Shown here piece after piece: positions 10,691 through 22,699 of a stretch of DNA of 64,000 nucleotides. The position numbers were made by a program, and so were the translations under genes. The notes below the pieces were generated by a model that saw only the letters and a list, made by a program, of their open reading frames with translations, was not told the origin of the DNA and did no database searches. This stretch comes from Isoetes taiwanensis. Lineage: Eukaryota > Streptophyta > Lycopodiopsida > Isoetales > Isoetaceae. The stretch spans positions 1-64,000 of the forward strand of contig JAJEKV010000521.1 in the NCBI GenBank assembly GCA_021234155.1. The letters are read 5' to 3'. Numbering within the stretch: position 1 is the first letter of the stretch; every line of letters begins with the position of its first letter.

Positions 10691-11199
10691 TGCCCAGATT
10701 TTGGTTTCGCGACGCTTCGGGATAATTTGGGATGGCGGGAATGGTGCAAGCCTTAGCTCGAGTTAAGTCATTCACCAAGCCGTGGGGCAGTCTGAGAGCA
10801 CGCCAAGAGAGGGACGTGTTAGACACGTTGTATCGCGAGTTAGAAGATCCGGCGGTCTCAATCGCCCGGATGGGGTGCGGGAGAATGAGATCTTGGCGCG
10901 TGACGGCCAGATGAATCAGGAGGGCTGTTTAGGGCAAGGGTGAAGGCAGGGATCACCCGCTGGCGGAAGGGGACACTAATCTCGAATCGTTCTTCGCGTG
11001 GCCCGTAAGAAGTATCATGACCCCTATGTCGCCACCGCATTGGCCGATGGTCGATTCAATTCGGTACGGTGGACATTAAGCGGGCAACTTTTCATCACTT
11101 CTCTCGGTTCTTCCAGAGAAGAGATACCCCACACAATAGGCGCAAGAGGAGATTGTTCGATGGGAGTGTCATGTAAGGTACCTCCAAGAGAGAGGAGGC

Positions 11200-13400
11200 T
11201 TTTGCCGCTCCTCGCCACAAACAGAGCTTGAGGAGGCCTGTCGTGCCTTGGCCCCTCACAAGTGCCCTGGTCTGGATGGCATTCCAATCGAGTTCTTCCA
11301 AGAATATTGGGATTGGGTGGGGGACTCAGTGCTGCAGACCTATCAAGATTTGCTTCAGGCAGAAGTGTTGGACTATAGGCTCAACACGGGCTGCATCTCG
11401 TTGATACCAAAGGTAAAGGAGCCAGCTGTCATTTCTGATTGGCGCCCCATCACCCTTCTGTCGGCAGTCTACAAAATTATTGCGAAGGCACTTTCGCTTA
11501 GACTGCAAGTTGTCTTGAAAGAGACTATTGATACCATGCAGTCTGGCTTCATTCGGGCGGTGATTCTCAGCAATGTAGCGGCCGACATTGAGGGCATTTC
11601 GGGCACGCCTAATGTGAGCATTCGGCCGGTGTGTACTTGAAGCTGGATTTCGCGAAAAGGCCTATGATAGTGTTGATTGGGCGTTCTTGAAAAGGATGAT
11701 ATTAGCCTTTGGATGTGGGGAGGCCTTTACTAGGTGGCTATGAAGCTCTTAGTGTCGCCGCAGCAACCCTCCAGGTGTCGCGTCGAGTCATCTCCGATAT
11801 TTGGGGTAGGGCGTGGAGTTAAGCGGGGATGCCCTTTGAAGCCCTTCCTCTTCACCATTGTAGCGGAGGCCCTCGACTGTTGACTTCCATGAGTGGGGAG
11901 GTTGGTGTGGTGGGAGGGCCGAGGATGGCAGATGGGTCGCAGCATTGGGAGTCCCGGTATCGACGATTCATTCCTCTTCCCCGCAGGCCGACGAGGGGAA
12001 TCATTAAAACACGAAGGAGATCTTTGGACACATTTTCCTTGTTTTGGCTGCCTCATGAATTGGACGAAGTGCTCGGCACTATGGCCGGCACGCACCGAGC
12101 CATGCCACGTGGGTCGGTGTCCCAATTCCCATGGCGAATCTCGATGCCGCAGAATGCGTGCTCTAGGCTTTTGGGTATTCCGTTCGGCATTGATATCTCA
12201 CGTCGGTGGGGGAGGACATTCGGTGGTGGGGTCGGCATCTCAATTGGTGGAAGGGGGGAGCTGTCCGGGCCCATGGCGTGGTCCACTGATGGGCGAAGTC
12301 CGTCCTATGCTCGACTCATATCTATATGGCCTCTATCATCCTGGCGCCAGAAAGCAAGGTGCAGGAAATCTCTTCTATGGTTCGTAACTTCATATGGGGA
12401 GGCAATGAGGAAGGGGCGGTCGTGAAGGTGGCATGGTGGAAGCAAGGCCCCCCAAAAAGGTCGCTGGGTGGACTCGGCTTCTTTGATCTTTCGCTGCATG
12501 GCAAGGTCCTCTTGTCTAAGTTTGTCTTTGCCATTCTTGAGAATGCGCTCGACTCCCCGGGCATGGTCTTGCTTCATCAATCGATGTCTCACTCGATAGT
12601 TTTCCACAAGCCGTCTGTGTCCGCGCGGCTCCCTTGGGCGTTGTTTGTGGATATCAGGCCGTATGCTCATGCCTCTCCGTTTCTAAAGGGGGCTCCCTAC
12701 GAGCACGGGAGAGGAGTCGTCCATTGTTTCCAATTGACGCCACCCCGTACATCCGGTTGGAGGCATCGCGGTGGTGGATCCCGCTTGGACCCACGCTTTT
12801 GTGGTTGCGGCGACCTCGGTGATCCCCGAAAACCGGCGTAGATGGAAGCGGTGTGGGGGTTTGGCGGTGGCGGATGATTGGTATATGGATGGCAATTTTT
12901 GGCACCTGGCGGCTTTTTCATCCATTTCGGCTTCAAGAGCGGGATTTATGCTATGCGGGTGCGGGTGGCTAATGCTCTACTACTTGCACCCTCCAGGGCA
13001 TCAGGCGTGTGTGGAAGTGTCACCGAAAGTAGATCCCTCAAATTTTGTGAAATCACTTTGTATGGGCACGGCAATTCAAGATGAGACTGCCTCCCTCGGA
13101 TGGGTGGAGTCTTGGTGCCGGGGATGATTGGGTCTTTATCACGGAGATGGGTATGGAACCTAATCTCGCCTCCCAAGATTTGGGTATTCTTTGTGGCGGA
13201 TTGTGCACCGTTTCGAGGGGGTGAACGCGTGGGTTCACCGGGATCAACCCGCTGGATCGGCGACTTGTGTCCTATGTGTGGTGACCGTGTGTGGAGACCC
13301 TGGAACACTGCATGTTTTCTCTGTTCAGATATCCAGCCGGCATGGCAGTGGGTTCAGCGCCTCTTTCAAACCTCGCTCCGCAGTCAAGAGGTTCTTTTGG
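11200..13400 (+). pseudogene. LINE-1 reverse transcriptase and zf-RVT region
   Basis: The RT starts with APHKCPGLDGIPIEFFQEYW and includes GCISLIPKVKEPAVISDWRP, LLSAVYKIIAKALSLRLQVV, the catalytic-box equivalent GIDDSFLFPAG (about 11956-11985) and the conserved thumb block SSMVRNFIWGG with GGLGFFDLSLHGKVLL (12326-12550). A zf-RVT cysteine cluster (DLCPMCGDRVW, near 13260-13300) follows. Many stops separate the blocks. This is ORF2 of a plant L1. Confidence 0.88.
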
Positions 13401-13785
13401 ATGTACCCTAGCAGGTGGTCCCAGCTTCAGAGTCTGGCCTTTCATCTATGTAAAGCCTGGTTGTTGTGGCTCATCTGGAAGCGACGACGCATGAAGGTGT
13501 TCAGGAATGCAGAGATGCAGCCTCAAGCTTTGGTCCCGTAGCTGAGGTACAAACTATATCTTTCATACCTGGCGTCCCCTCGGAAAGAGCAGGTCAAAGC
13601 AGCGGTCTGGGAAAGAACCCTCCACATTGTAGACACTCTGGGGAGATTTGTGGCATGAGTCATAGATAGGTACACATGTTAGGTGGGAGCTTGCTCTGGT
13701 GTGGGCAGGAGTACCCTAATACCGCTCATCTTGTATTTATTTTGGATTAATATTAGTTAATGTGATCCTTCAAAAAAAAAAAAAA

Positions 13786-13802
13786 AACATTGGCCCCTAG
13801 TA
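13786..13802. repeat. Target-site duplication of LINE-1, right copy
   Basis: Identical to 7477-7493; it directly follows the LINE poly(A). The gypsy LTR sequence resumes at 13803. Confidence 0.95.
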
Positions 13803-14099
13803 AGTTATATTAACATTAATATAACTTTGCCAACCATGCACCCATATGAATCTCTTGCCTGCAACCCCGCTAGCTCTTTCTGCACTAATACTTAGTGATA
13901 TTAGTGCCCCGTCTAGCAACCCATTACCCGTTGCTTAGCCATTATCACCATTTACCCCACATCCCGTCACCGTAGACTGGTTACAGTCAACACGGCCCAT
14001 TAAATCACAACTGCGCAATCGCAACCAATAGTACCCCCGTGCTCATGGACGTCCGTCAAGGGCCCGATTCCGACTATGCCCTTGGAAGCACCTGTAACA
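13803..14099 (-). repeat. Shared gypsy LTR, 5' portion
   Basis: This continues the LTR interrupted by LINE-1. On the minus strand it starts TGTTACAGGTGC at 14099, immediately after a polypurine tract. With 6507-7493 it forms one LTR of about 1.28 kb. Confidence 0.85.
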
Positions 14100-14118
14100 T
14101 TCCTCCCCCTCCTTTTGG
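14100..14118 (-). other. Polypurine tract of the right gypsy copy
   Basis: The minus strand reads AAAAGGAGGGGGAGGAA directly before the TGTTAC start of the LTR. This is the plus-strand primer site expected at the 3' end of a gypsy internal region, so 14100-14848 is the end of an element lying upstream of the shared LTR. Confidence 0.88.
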
Positions 14119-14848
14119 ACCTTGCCCTCAAGGTTGATCCTTTAGATGAGGGCGCTACACAAATTCCTCCGTCTCCGGTGGCATCCTCGGGGAGGTCGTC
14201 CCGCCATTGAACCGGATGTTCTACCACATCCCTATTAGCGACTACCAATTGTTTTATCAAAAGACGTCAAGCGTTACAGGAGGAGTTTAAGATGATCGGT
14301 ATACTTTCGCGGACTAACCACATTAGCGGTGATCCAAGATAGCCTTCTTTTGGTCGACTTACATGGAACACAGGATGGATCCCTACTTCCTGTGATAAAT
14401 TCAACTCGTACGCTGTTTCCCCGATCCTTTTAATAATCCTAAAAGGTCCAAAGATACCCTGGCGGTAAGCTTAGGCACTTTCGACCTTTGGTTAAAGGCC
14501 GTGAATGTGTTCATTCTTAATGCCGAAGGATAAGCGACCGTGAAAACATAATCACCTTCCGCGATAAGAGAGATATCACGCCTATGCCTGATTAGCGAGT
14601 TTCGTGCCCTATCTTGAGCTTTTCGCAACGCTTGCTTGCATTGCCACAGGATTGCATCCATGTCATGGAGCATGTGTACTGCAACTTCGGTTCTAAGGTA
14701 CTTATGCATACCAGAATAAGCCCTTGGGTTTCGGCCCATCATAGGCACAAAGGGAGTCATCAGAATTCCCGTGTGATGGCTATTATTATAAGCGAACTCT
14801 AGATAGGGTAATTAATCCTTCCATCTAGACTGCTTCTCGTGGACCCTA
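14119..14848 (-). pseudogene. Second gypsy copy: integrase C-terminus with chromodomain-like end
   Basis: The 14401-14760 minus frame holds the post-catalytic integrase block (PFVPMMGRNPRAYSGMHKYL, KQALRKAQDRARNSLIRHRR). The 14000-14260 frame contains VQWRDDLPEDAT, the typical chromodomain ending of plant chromoviruses, shortly before the polypurine tract. It is homologous to 1-360 of the window. It is cut off near 14848, where unrelated sequence starts, so only the 3' end of this copy survives. Confidence 0.85.
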
Positions 14849-15336
14849 TCAGTTAACCATTTCTTTTAATACAGATCAAAAAAATTCTTACCTTGTGACA
14901 TGCCGTTCTAAGATTTGCAAGGACGTGGATCCTCTTTTAATAAGGCTATACCTTATGAGGTTTCTAATGGAGATATTGACATCCAAATAAAGATTTTCTA
15001 ACTTAGTGGCGTGGATTGCCTTTCCAAAGTTAGCAGGAAATGGATCTTACAAATCTATGCTATCAAAGTAGTAGGAAATCATTTGGAAGCAAAAATGCAC
15101 ATTGTCTCTCCCCTAGTTGTAGATGCTTTCACGATTGGGAAAAAAGCGAAGGTTGTAGATGCAAAGGTTGGGAACCTAAAAGGACAAAAATTTGAATTAA
15201 CGAAGACTTGACTAAAGAGCAGTTCCAATTAAGAAAAGAAGAAGAAGTTCAAAGAGTCCAGGTCCAAGAGGCGAGAAGAGTTATCATCTGGATTAGGAAA
15301 GAGAGACTTTTAGAATTGCAGTTTTGAACATCAACA
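14849..15336. other. AT-rich stretch without an identifiable gene
   Basis: The gypsy homology stops near 14848. A short plus frame at 15011-15211 (66 codons) has no feature I recognise. It may belong to the same decayed element as the endonuclease remnant that follows. Confidence 0.4.
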
Positions 15337-15720
15337 ATGCTCGCAGATGTGATAGTGATGTGTGATTTCAATGGCAGAACATCAAACAACCAATTGCTAA
15401 TTTTAAATCAGGATGGAGATCCTTTGTGGCTGGATGAATTGAATGAGGATGAACACAAAAATAAAAATAGCAAGTTGGGCAAGGTATTCAGAAAAAAAGC
15501 TTACCCCACACAAATGCAAAAACGTTTGTTAAACACGTAATAGTTTGAATTTGAGAATTTTCAATGGCTTACGCAAATTCCTAGTTCAAAAAACTGTACT
15601 TGGAGAGGAAAAAGCATGGCCAACTATGTGATTGGTGGAGAGGAAATTGTCAATTAAATAAAGCAACTGTGGATGAGAACAGTAACCAGACAGTCATATC
15701 ATGTGCCCAGCTGTTACATC
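15337..15720 (+). pseudogene. Endonuclease remnant of a non-LTR retrotransposon
   Basis: The translation begins with VIVMCDFNGRTSNN, then QDGDPLWLDELNEDEH, and in another frame gives NFQWLTQIPSSKNCTWRGKS and MANYVIGGEE. This order (GDFNART-like, an acidic middle, a NGL..T..GKSxxDYV-like end) fits the C-terminal half of an endonuclease/exonuclease/phosphatase-fold LINE endonuclease. Stops and a frameshift are present. No RT follows recognisably. Confidence 0.5.
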
Positions 15721-16600
15721 TTATGAATAAGTCTTATGAAAATAAACCACAAAATCAACATATTAGCATCAAAATGAATTGAAAAAGTTTGGACAACAAG
15801 CAAACTTGTAAACTAAAAATTCCAGAGTTAAAAGATCTCAAACATACAACAAAACTTATTAAAGACATCTTGGTAGCATGGCTGGAGGATGTTTTGTTCT
15901 TCACACGAGAAAATTGAAAGGGCTTACTTATAACAATTGGTTTGATCCTATACAACACAAACTATTACCTTCTACAATTCTAGTTAAATCCCTTTCAAAC
16001 CCTATTGGATGGGCATATTTAAGAGTTGTGCTCAGTTTGGACCGTAGAGAAAGATCCTCGTTTGTGGGGTATGCCTTCACAAGATGGGGTACACCATATA
16101 GCAAAGTTGACAAAATAATATAAGGGTTGAACCAAGTATATTTGAAGGTGTACATGTATTTATACAACTGGAAGGAGGAGCACAAGGGCTCTCGATACCC
16201 TACATCATCCTTCGTATGTGTGAATATGCACGTTTGGATATGCACCTAAACAAAAGGCATTTTCATGAGGAATTTAACTAAGATTGTAGAAGGTGATGTT
16301 TTGTGTTGTTAAAAGAATCAAGCCCCTTTGGGGTCCTGGGGATTCCCCAAAGAATCAAGCCCCTTCCGAAGGTATTGTAGATATTTAGTGACATAAAGAG
16401 CTATAGACAACCATAAAATACATAGAAAGAAATAGCTTGATTATTACTTAAATAGAATTATATAAATGAGATTATAAAAGACAAGCATGATTGACAATAA
16501 AGCACAACCCTAGATTTTAAAGTTAGTCACGACCTTATACAATATATTGTCTTTCAAAGTAATTATCATGCCATAGAAAAAGTAAACATGCCTCATTTTT
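15721..16600. other. No clear gene; possible tail of the endonuclease remnant
   Basis: An 81-codon plus frame (15878-16123, with LKGLTYNNWFDPIQHKLLPS) is the only notable open stretch; I do not recognise it. The rest is AT-rich with many stops. A short T run near 16595-16602 may mark the 3' end of the minus-strand LINE-2. Confidence 0.35.
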
Positions 16601-16849
16601 TTTGTAGGATTTGAAGTGCTTCTACGTACACAACCGTATTTCTTTCAAAGGTTAGGTGCATGCCATCGCTACAACCACACATCTAATATTCAATTTTGGA
16701 AGAACTACGAGCTAAGTGTTGTTTTATATAGAAGCTTGGATCAAACTTGAGAAGGTTTTACCATGAGGCAGTACCTTCCATGGATAAGCAAGAACACATG
16801 GTGGGATTTCATCGTCTAAAGTCCACGGAGCAGAACACTTTTGCCAACC

Positions 16850-17800
16850 TACCATAACTCCAGATGCTAAGGAAAAGCTATCAAGTAGAAGCTTTGCATT
16901 TTAGAAATTATCATCCTCTGCTATCAAGAATAGAGAGGTATCATCCATATACTGATTATGTATTTCTTGAGACCCATTCCCCATAGGTAGACCTCTAATA
17001 ACATCATCATGGGAAACACTAGAGAACAATTGTGAGAGCACCTCTGCCAACTAGTGTAAAAAGCAATGGAGCCAAGGGGCAATCCTGACACCAATAGGAA
17101 ACTCATCATAGGGCTCCCCCTAAAAAAGTATCATCGATCTTGCAAAAATATGATGCTTCATCACATCCCTTGACCAAACCCTAAGGCCAATAGACACTTC
17201 TCTAAACCTAATCCACATTGTTATAAGTCTTAGTAAAGTCAAGCTTGACATAGACAATGCAATGGGCCTTTAGCCTTACCCAATACATACCTTATGCCGC
17301 GACAACATTGTCAAGGATACACTTTCCAGGAAAGAATCATGTTTGCGTAGAAGATATTGACTCAGTAAGAACAATACAATCTGCAAGTACTCCCAATATT
17401 TTTGAAATAGTTCTACTAGAAAATTATCAAGACTAAGACATTTTCCTTTCTCTCCAAAATTGAAAGTTGCTCTGTTGAAACAATAAAATTCATTTTAGTC
17501 AATATAGCGGATTGCATATCCTTCTGTAAAGGTAAGTGCTGCCTAGCCAAGAATGAGGCGAAATGATTGTGAAGGTGATGCTTTTGCTGCATTGGGTCGA
17601 AGACCCATGAGCCATCTGGTAAGAGAGAGAATAAACAAAAATTGCCATTCGCCTCCTTTTAACAACCCTAAAAAGGAAATGTGAGCACCTAATACCAGAT
17701 CTGAACCATTGTAAATTGGCCTTCAACCTAGCTGTATTCACTTCTTCAACCTCAATACCCTTAATTTATGTCAAAATCTGTTTCGCTTTAACTCTGGAAG
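16850..17800 (-). pseudogene. LINE-2 reverse transcriptase
   Basis: Minus-strand blocks are recognisable in shifting frames: a YVKLDFTKTYNNVDW block near 17240 (LDFEKAYD motif), FPIGVRIAPWL near 17080 (GVRQG-P-like) and the catalytic NQYMDDTSLFLI near 16935-16960. Numerous stops make it inactive. Confidence 0.8.
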
Positions 17801-18029
17801 AAGGGGCCTAATCTCTACATATTTGTAACTCCTATAACGATGTCAGTTATCCTCTAGCCTCATGTACTTTTCTATGGGCCCATTCCTTTGCGAATGATTT
17901 GACAACAGCCATGGCAGCATCAACACCGGACATCATCTCGGATTGAGAGAATGCATGTGACCGCCACATCCTTACAACCAGATTTAAACTCTTTAGTCTT
18001 TAAATAAGTGGTGTTAAGTTTGAAAAACA

Positions 18030-18698
18030 TTAAATTCTATTTCCTATTATTTGACAGCAAAGAAGAGAACAATTGTGGGTTGTGATCTGACAGTAAACTA
18101 TCCAAAATATTAGGCCTGTGAAAATTACGTACCAAACCAGCAGCAATAACATTATCATAGCCGCGATCATGGCGAGCATATGCTCTATCACTATCCAGCC
18201 AACCATTACACCATGGGTAGGACTGGTCACCATCAAATTTTATCCATCCACAATTTAGCAAGAAACGTCGCTATTGCTCCCTCTCAAATCCTTAAATTAC
18301 TTGTGATCCTCTACTACATCTATCAGCTTCTGCTTCCACCATATTGATTTCACCAACCATAAGCCATGCAACATTACTTCCAAATTGACAAAACTTTACT
18401 CCTTAGAGAAGCCAATAGGGAACCTCTTTGGCTTGGTCGATTATGAGCATAAACATTCATTACACCCCATTCCTGGTCCTTATCCAACTATTTAACAATA
18501 ATCCAACAATCAGTCTGAGTAAATGTAATATCAATAGAAGACCTCTAAGTAGTGGGGACCCTAGCTTTAACTAAGTCAACTGCCGCAATTAGAACACTGT
18601 AGTCATGACCCAAAATAGAAGCCAACTTGTTGATATGGCCTCTACGATATTTATGTTCTTGAAGGCAGCAAAAATCCATGGGAAAATTTTCGTCCTTC

Positions 18699-18732
<34 letters not shown>

Positions 18733-18793
18733 ATGGAAATTTTGGACAAATACAGAGACAATTTGCTCCTTTTACTTGGGGAAGAAGCAACAC
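18030..18793 (-). pseudogene. LINE-2 endonuclease
   Basis: The N-terminal half shows CCLQEHKYRRGHINKLASIL (near 18610-18670). The C-terminal half shows SDRAYARHDRGYDNVIAAGL and ILDSLLSDHNPQLFS (18037-18261), including the SDH catalytic motif. A run of about 30 A bases is inserted near the N-terminus. This is the APE-type endonuclease of a plant L1. Confidence 0.78.
18691..18743 (+). mobile_element. Very short poly(A) insertion with target duplication
   Basis: Nine bases (CGTCCTTCC) and about 30 A residues lie between two near-identical copies of AAATCCATGGAAAATTTT (18672-18690 with one extra G; 18727-18743). This looks like an extremely 5'-truncated retroposed sequence with its target-site duplication. 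Confidence 0.55.
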
Positions 18794-18817
18794 ACTGAAT
18801 ATTCCACTATAAAATAT

Positions 18818-20239
18818 TCATGATACTGAGTTGGCATGTTCCACTTCCATACTCACTACCTGTGTGTCTATTACGTCAGCACCATGAGACTCTCCTAAAA
18901 GATCCGCCCAGCAAGTCCTAGATATTGGTAAGGAGGAGCGTCCTCTCTGTTCCACCTTTCCATTATGCACTTCAGTTCTTTTTGGAGAAGAGCGTCCTTT
19001 CTGCTCCATCCTCCCTATATATTGTGTAGCTCCACTATATTTCTCAACCAATGAGGGCGAGCCTCCTCTCTGCTCTACCCAACCATGTGCATCTTTTGTG
19101 TGAGTGACAGCTTGATTTGCATAATGAACATATTTATTTCCTGCAGCTTTTTATAAACTGATGTTAATCCATCCTACCTAGCACTTTCATGCCACACTTT
19201 TTCTAATTGAATTGATTGCAATTTAGCATTTGTTGCTAGATAGAAGCCACATTAGTTGTAGCTTTATCAACATCAAATTGTTGCATTTGGACAAGACAGA
19301 GATTGAGGAGGAGAAGAAATAGGATGCATAGAAGTATAGGAAAAAGAAGTAGGATGTGCAGAGAAAGATGGCATAGGCATGCGGAGCACTGCAATAGGAC
19401 GATCTCTCTTTGCTCAAATTACGCAAACATTGCTAGTTGAGGAAATAGTAAAGCAAGATGAGGACCATTAAGCAATTGCAAGTCGAACTTGAGAAATATG
19501 GGGCCACTTTAATGACAAGATACTCTGGCAGAGCACAACCAAAGGGAAGTGGCACACAGATCTTTGCCCCATCAACAATAGAATAGGCCAAGTGAGTGTC
19601 TAATCGATTACCAATGTTAATGAGGAACTCTACTAATAAGTCGAGAGGAAGATTATAGATTGATAACCAATAAGGCATTTGTAGAACATTGAGCATATTG
19701 GGGTTAAGGCTAGGAGAATAAAAGTGGTACAATACATAATCACTCCACATGGGATCAACCCCATATGCCACCAATTGATCTGCTATAACAACATCATCAG
19801 ATACTACCAAACAAAAGTTCTTATCCAACATTTTCAATGTGCGATAAGCAGGAAGACTAATTCTTTAAAAGGTGATCTGTTAACCAGTATCCAAGCTTCC
19901 TAGCATCCAAATAGATACCAGTATAGTGGCCCATAACTCCGAATGACATTAAATTACTAATGCTCTTCTTATATAGATCATGATTCATTTCTAGACATTA
20001 TATCTAGAAGCTTTAAAGGTGTCTCTACATACCTCAACTTGGTAGAACACATCCACTAGTGGTAACTGAAGATCAAGTTGAGCCTCTCGCATTCGAAGCT
20101 CACTCAGAAAGGAACCAATATCTCTCTCATTTTCATGAAGTGTCAATTCAATGGCTCTTGATATACGAGAAGAAGGAATAGCAGAAGACCAAAATTTCTT
20201 TGTTACCCTATTCTTTGAATTTTCAAATGTGGCGCCTCA
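18818..20239 (-). pseudogene. LINE-2 ORF1 (DUF4283-like)
   Basis: The N-terminal part near 20050-20220 reads SFLSELRMREAQLDLQLPLV then DVFYQVE, which parallels the LINE-4 ORF1 (LQQQLPPDDIFYQ). The 19433-19837 piece carries the DUF4283-like core (NFCLVVSDDVVIADQLVAYG, then PYWLSIYNLPLDLLVEFLIN and LDTHLAYSIVDGAKICVPLP). The C-terminal piece (18818-19051) has two copies of a short block, MEQKGRSS and VEQRGRSS. Several stops are present. Confidence 0.75.
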
Positions 20240-21451
20240 TGCTCATATACAATGCCCCGATCATATAAAAATAGGAGATTCCCTCATGTCAGCATAGCTC
20301 GCCAACATGAGGCCGTCTATCTGACATCAAGCTCTTGATGGTGGGCAAGAAGCTGATATGGGAAGAATAGACGTGTCATTCATCCCGTTTCTCTCTGGAT
20401 CATCATAACTACGGAAGAGCATAAATATAAGCCCATAACATCACATAAACATAAATAACCACCTCAAAGGGTGGGATCTCCATAACAAGATACATCAAAA
20501 TGAGTACATCATACACAAACATAACGGAAGTTCTACCGAGGCTCAGACTCATGGGGATCGATTGATGGTTTGAGCCTTCATAAGTCAATGCAGACAGAAT
20601 TCATGGCAATGGATTTGGCTGGCATAAGAACATGGCCGTTGAGCAGTCCACTCTGTCTGCCCCTCCTATGCATACTTTGCAGATAAGTTGATAAGTCCTG
20701 GGGCTTGACCATAGCCTGTCGGATGCATAGTTAGAGGGACTAGTCCTGTGTTGCAATGCTGACTACAGGTGAGCTAGAGGGCGTCATGCCCGTACAAGAC
20801 TTGGACCCTGCTGATGCGATGCATCACCCGGAGATGTCGAATATATACCTTGCCCGCACTTAGTGGCAAGCTATTAGGCCTAGCCCACCACGTTCCCCGG
20901 TAGTCTCTACACACTAGAGGATTCAACTGTAGCTGGATAAGCCTTCCTTATGAGCCGGTCTACCCCCCACCACCCACAGCCAGGCGAGCTCCTATGCATA
21001 GGCCGCATTAATTGGGAATCATCGACTAGAAGGCTCTGAGTCTCTACCCTGCTTCCCAATACACAAGAGGTGCGCACAGAGATATCATATCATACATCAT
21101 CACAATCAATTGAAATAACAGAATGTAGATCTAATCTAATTATTCTAATCAAGCATGATTAGGGTTCTTTAGTTAGTTTAGATACTAGATAAGGTTCTTG
21201 GGCTTTAATGGTCATCCAGGGCCAAGAATAGACACAATTCGGCCTTCTACCCATCGGAAAACATGCATTGGATGTCACAATCAGCACTTACCAGATCCTT
21301 GGCTCAATATGGATGGATCGAGATTCGAATGGAGAGGGCACCTCAAGGTTCAAGCTTGGCCGATTGCTGGAATGCTGGAAAGTGATCGGTGATTGTCCAA
21401 ATGCGTGCTTCAAGGCTAGAATTGAAGAAGGGGAACTTTTAGAGTTCCTGC
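20240..21451 (-). repeat. LTR-like direct repeat, copy 1
   Basis: About 1.2 kb here is closely similar to 22700-23985 in the same orientation, for example both contain CTCGCCAACATGAGGCCGTC. The copies differ by scattered substitutions and an insertion of about 60 bases in copy 2 near 23190-23240. Two long direct repeats around a 1.25-kb centre fit a small or internally deleted LTR retrotransposon. Clear TG..CA ends were not found. Confidence 0.7.
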
Positions 21452-22699
21452 CTTTTTAGGGCACAATCCTAGGTTAGGATCTGAGGGGTCCTTCAGTTTA
21501 TTGCTCTGATGAGCTTCTTTCAATATAGCCTTCTGCCACGTGCCTTTCACTGAGCTTTGGCACATACATCCTTAGCTTCATAAACTCTTATGTGTATTTC
21601 TGCATGGATTTATTTCCCTGCTCTAACCTATAGAAGGCCTGCACCATATGGCATTTATGCTCCTTGGGACATAATGGCATTTGAAAGCCTTGGTGAATTT
21701 TGAAAATTTGCAGCTATTCCTACTCAATCCATGGACTTTAGCATAGCCCATTCACCAGATTCTTTTCTGAACCTTTCAGGTTAGCTGTTGCTGCTCTGTC
21801 CTTGTCCGTATGCATTGCCACATTCCCTTATTTTGTCTAACTAGGCTTTTGCTTGCATTCCAGATCTGTTATTACCTGAGAATTGTTCAAGTATCCCTGT
21901 CCCTATTACGACCTTCTCGGTAGTCGTGTTCACTTTCAACTTCTTCCTTAGATTTTGATTCTCAGGCCGAGCTTCTAGAGCTTGAGTTCCAGCTCGAAGA
22001 TCTGCGTCTGGTCCTCTTCTTCCTTTTTTCTTTGGGCTAAGGGGGTGCTTGTGGTGGTTGGACGTTCTGCTCCTGCTCATTCCCTGCTCTTTCAGCTAAT
22101 ATGGCTTTGACTTCTTGGATGTCCAATCTTATCTAGGACATCTCTTCCTTCGGGGACATCATTCCGAAGTCCTAGTATAGATTCCTCGACTGATATTGCC
22201 TTGCCGGAGTTTGTTGATCTTGTCGTTGCCTGTTGGGTTCGACAATTTTTCCTGCTCTTGCTGCATACATTTTATATTGTCACATATGTTATTACTTCCT
22301 TGGTTCTTGTTCTGTATGTTCAAGACAAGGAAAACAAGAGAACAAATAAAATATGCAAAAAGCTTATATATTTGTATATCCAAAAATGAATACATAATAA
22401 AGCTTTTCTCAATAGAAATAGTAGTCTGGGTTGTTCTGCAGATATTTATGGACTTCTTCAAGCCTAATCCCCGCTCCTAGGCTTTTGAGGGTGCTTTGTA
22501 CTGTTCCTTATAACAATCTAATCCTATTCCTAGCTTGCTTCAAATCCAACATGGGAAAGAAAATTTCCACTACTCGAGTTTCATGCTTGGTTTTAACTCC
22601 AAGACTGACTTCTCCTCTAGGCCAGTTAGCTACTACTGGGTTTACGGCCAATGCTCAATCTCGGTCAACCAAGATCATTTATCTGCTAACAACGCCACC
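21452..22699 (-). mobile_element. Internal region of LTR-like element with gag-like remnant
   Basis: The centre has no pol motifs. A minus frame at 21841-22080 is basic and polar (SPKKKGRRGPDADLRAGTQA, ENQNLRKKLKVNTTTEK), with a DIQEVKAILAERA-like stretch just before it, which suggests a decayed gag. At the inner edge of copy 2 the minus strand reads TGGCGTTGTTAGCAGAT, possibly a degenerate primer site of the TGGCGCCGTTG type. A non-autonomous or deleted gypsy element is likely. Confidence 0.5.

Larger units (their letters stand above)
7494..13785 (+). mobile_element. LINE-1: full-length L1-type LINE, about 6.3 kb
   Basis: The element lies between perfect 17-bp target duplications and ends in a run of about 14 adenines (13772-13785). 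On the plus strand it encodes an ORF1 with a DUF4283-like domain, an APE-type endonuclease, a reverse transcriptase and a C-terminal zf-RVT zinc region. Length and order fit a full-length plant L1. All frames carry stops and frameshifts. It inserted into the shared gypsy LTR, so it is younger than that LTR. It is clearly richer in G+C than the surrounding LTR. Confidence 0.95.
16600..20239 (-). mobile_element. LINE-2: degenerate L1-type LINE
   Basis: On the minus strand ORF1 (20239-18818), endonuclease (18793-18030) and RT (about 17800-16850) follow in L1 order. The 5' side is cut at about 20239 by an LTR-like repeat, and the 3' end is uncertain. The codons are more AT-rich and more degraded than in LINE-1, suggesting an older insertion. 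A tiny poly(A) insertion disrupts its endonuclease at 18691-18743. Confidence 0.85.
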
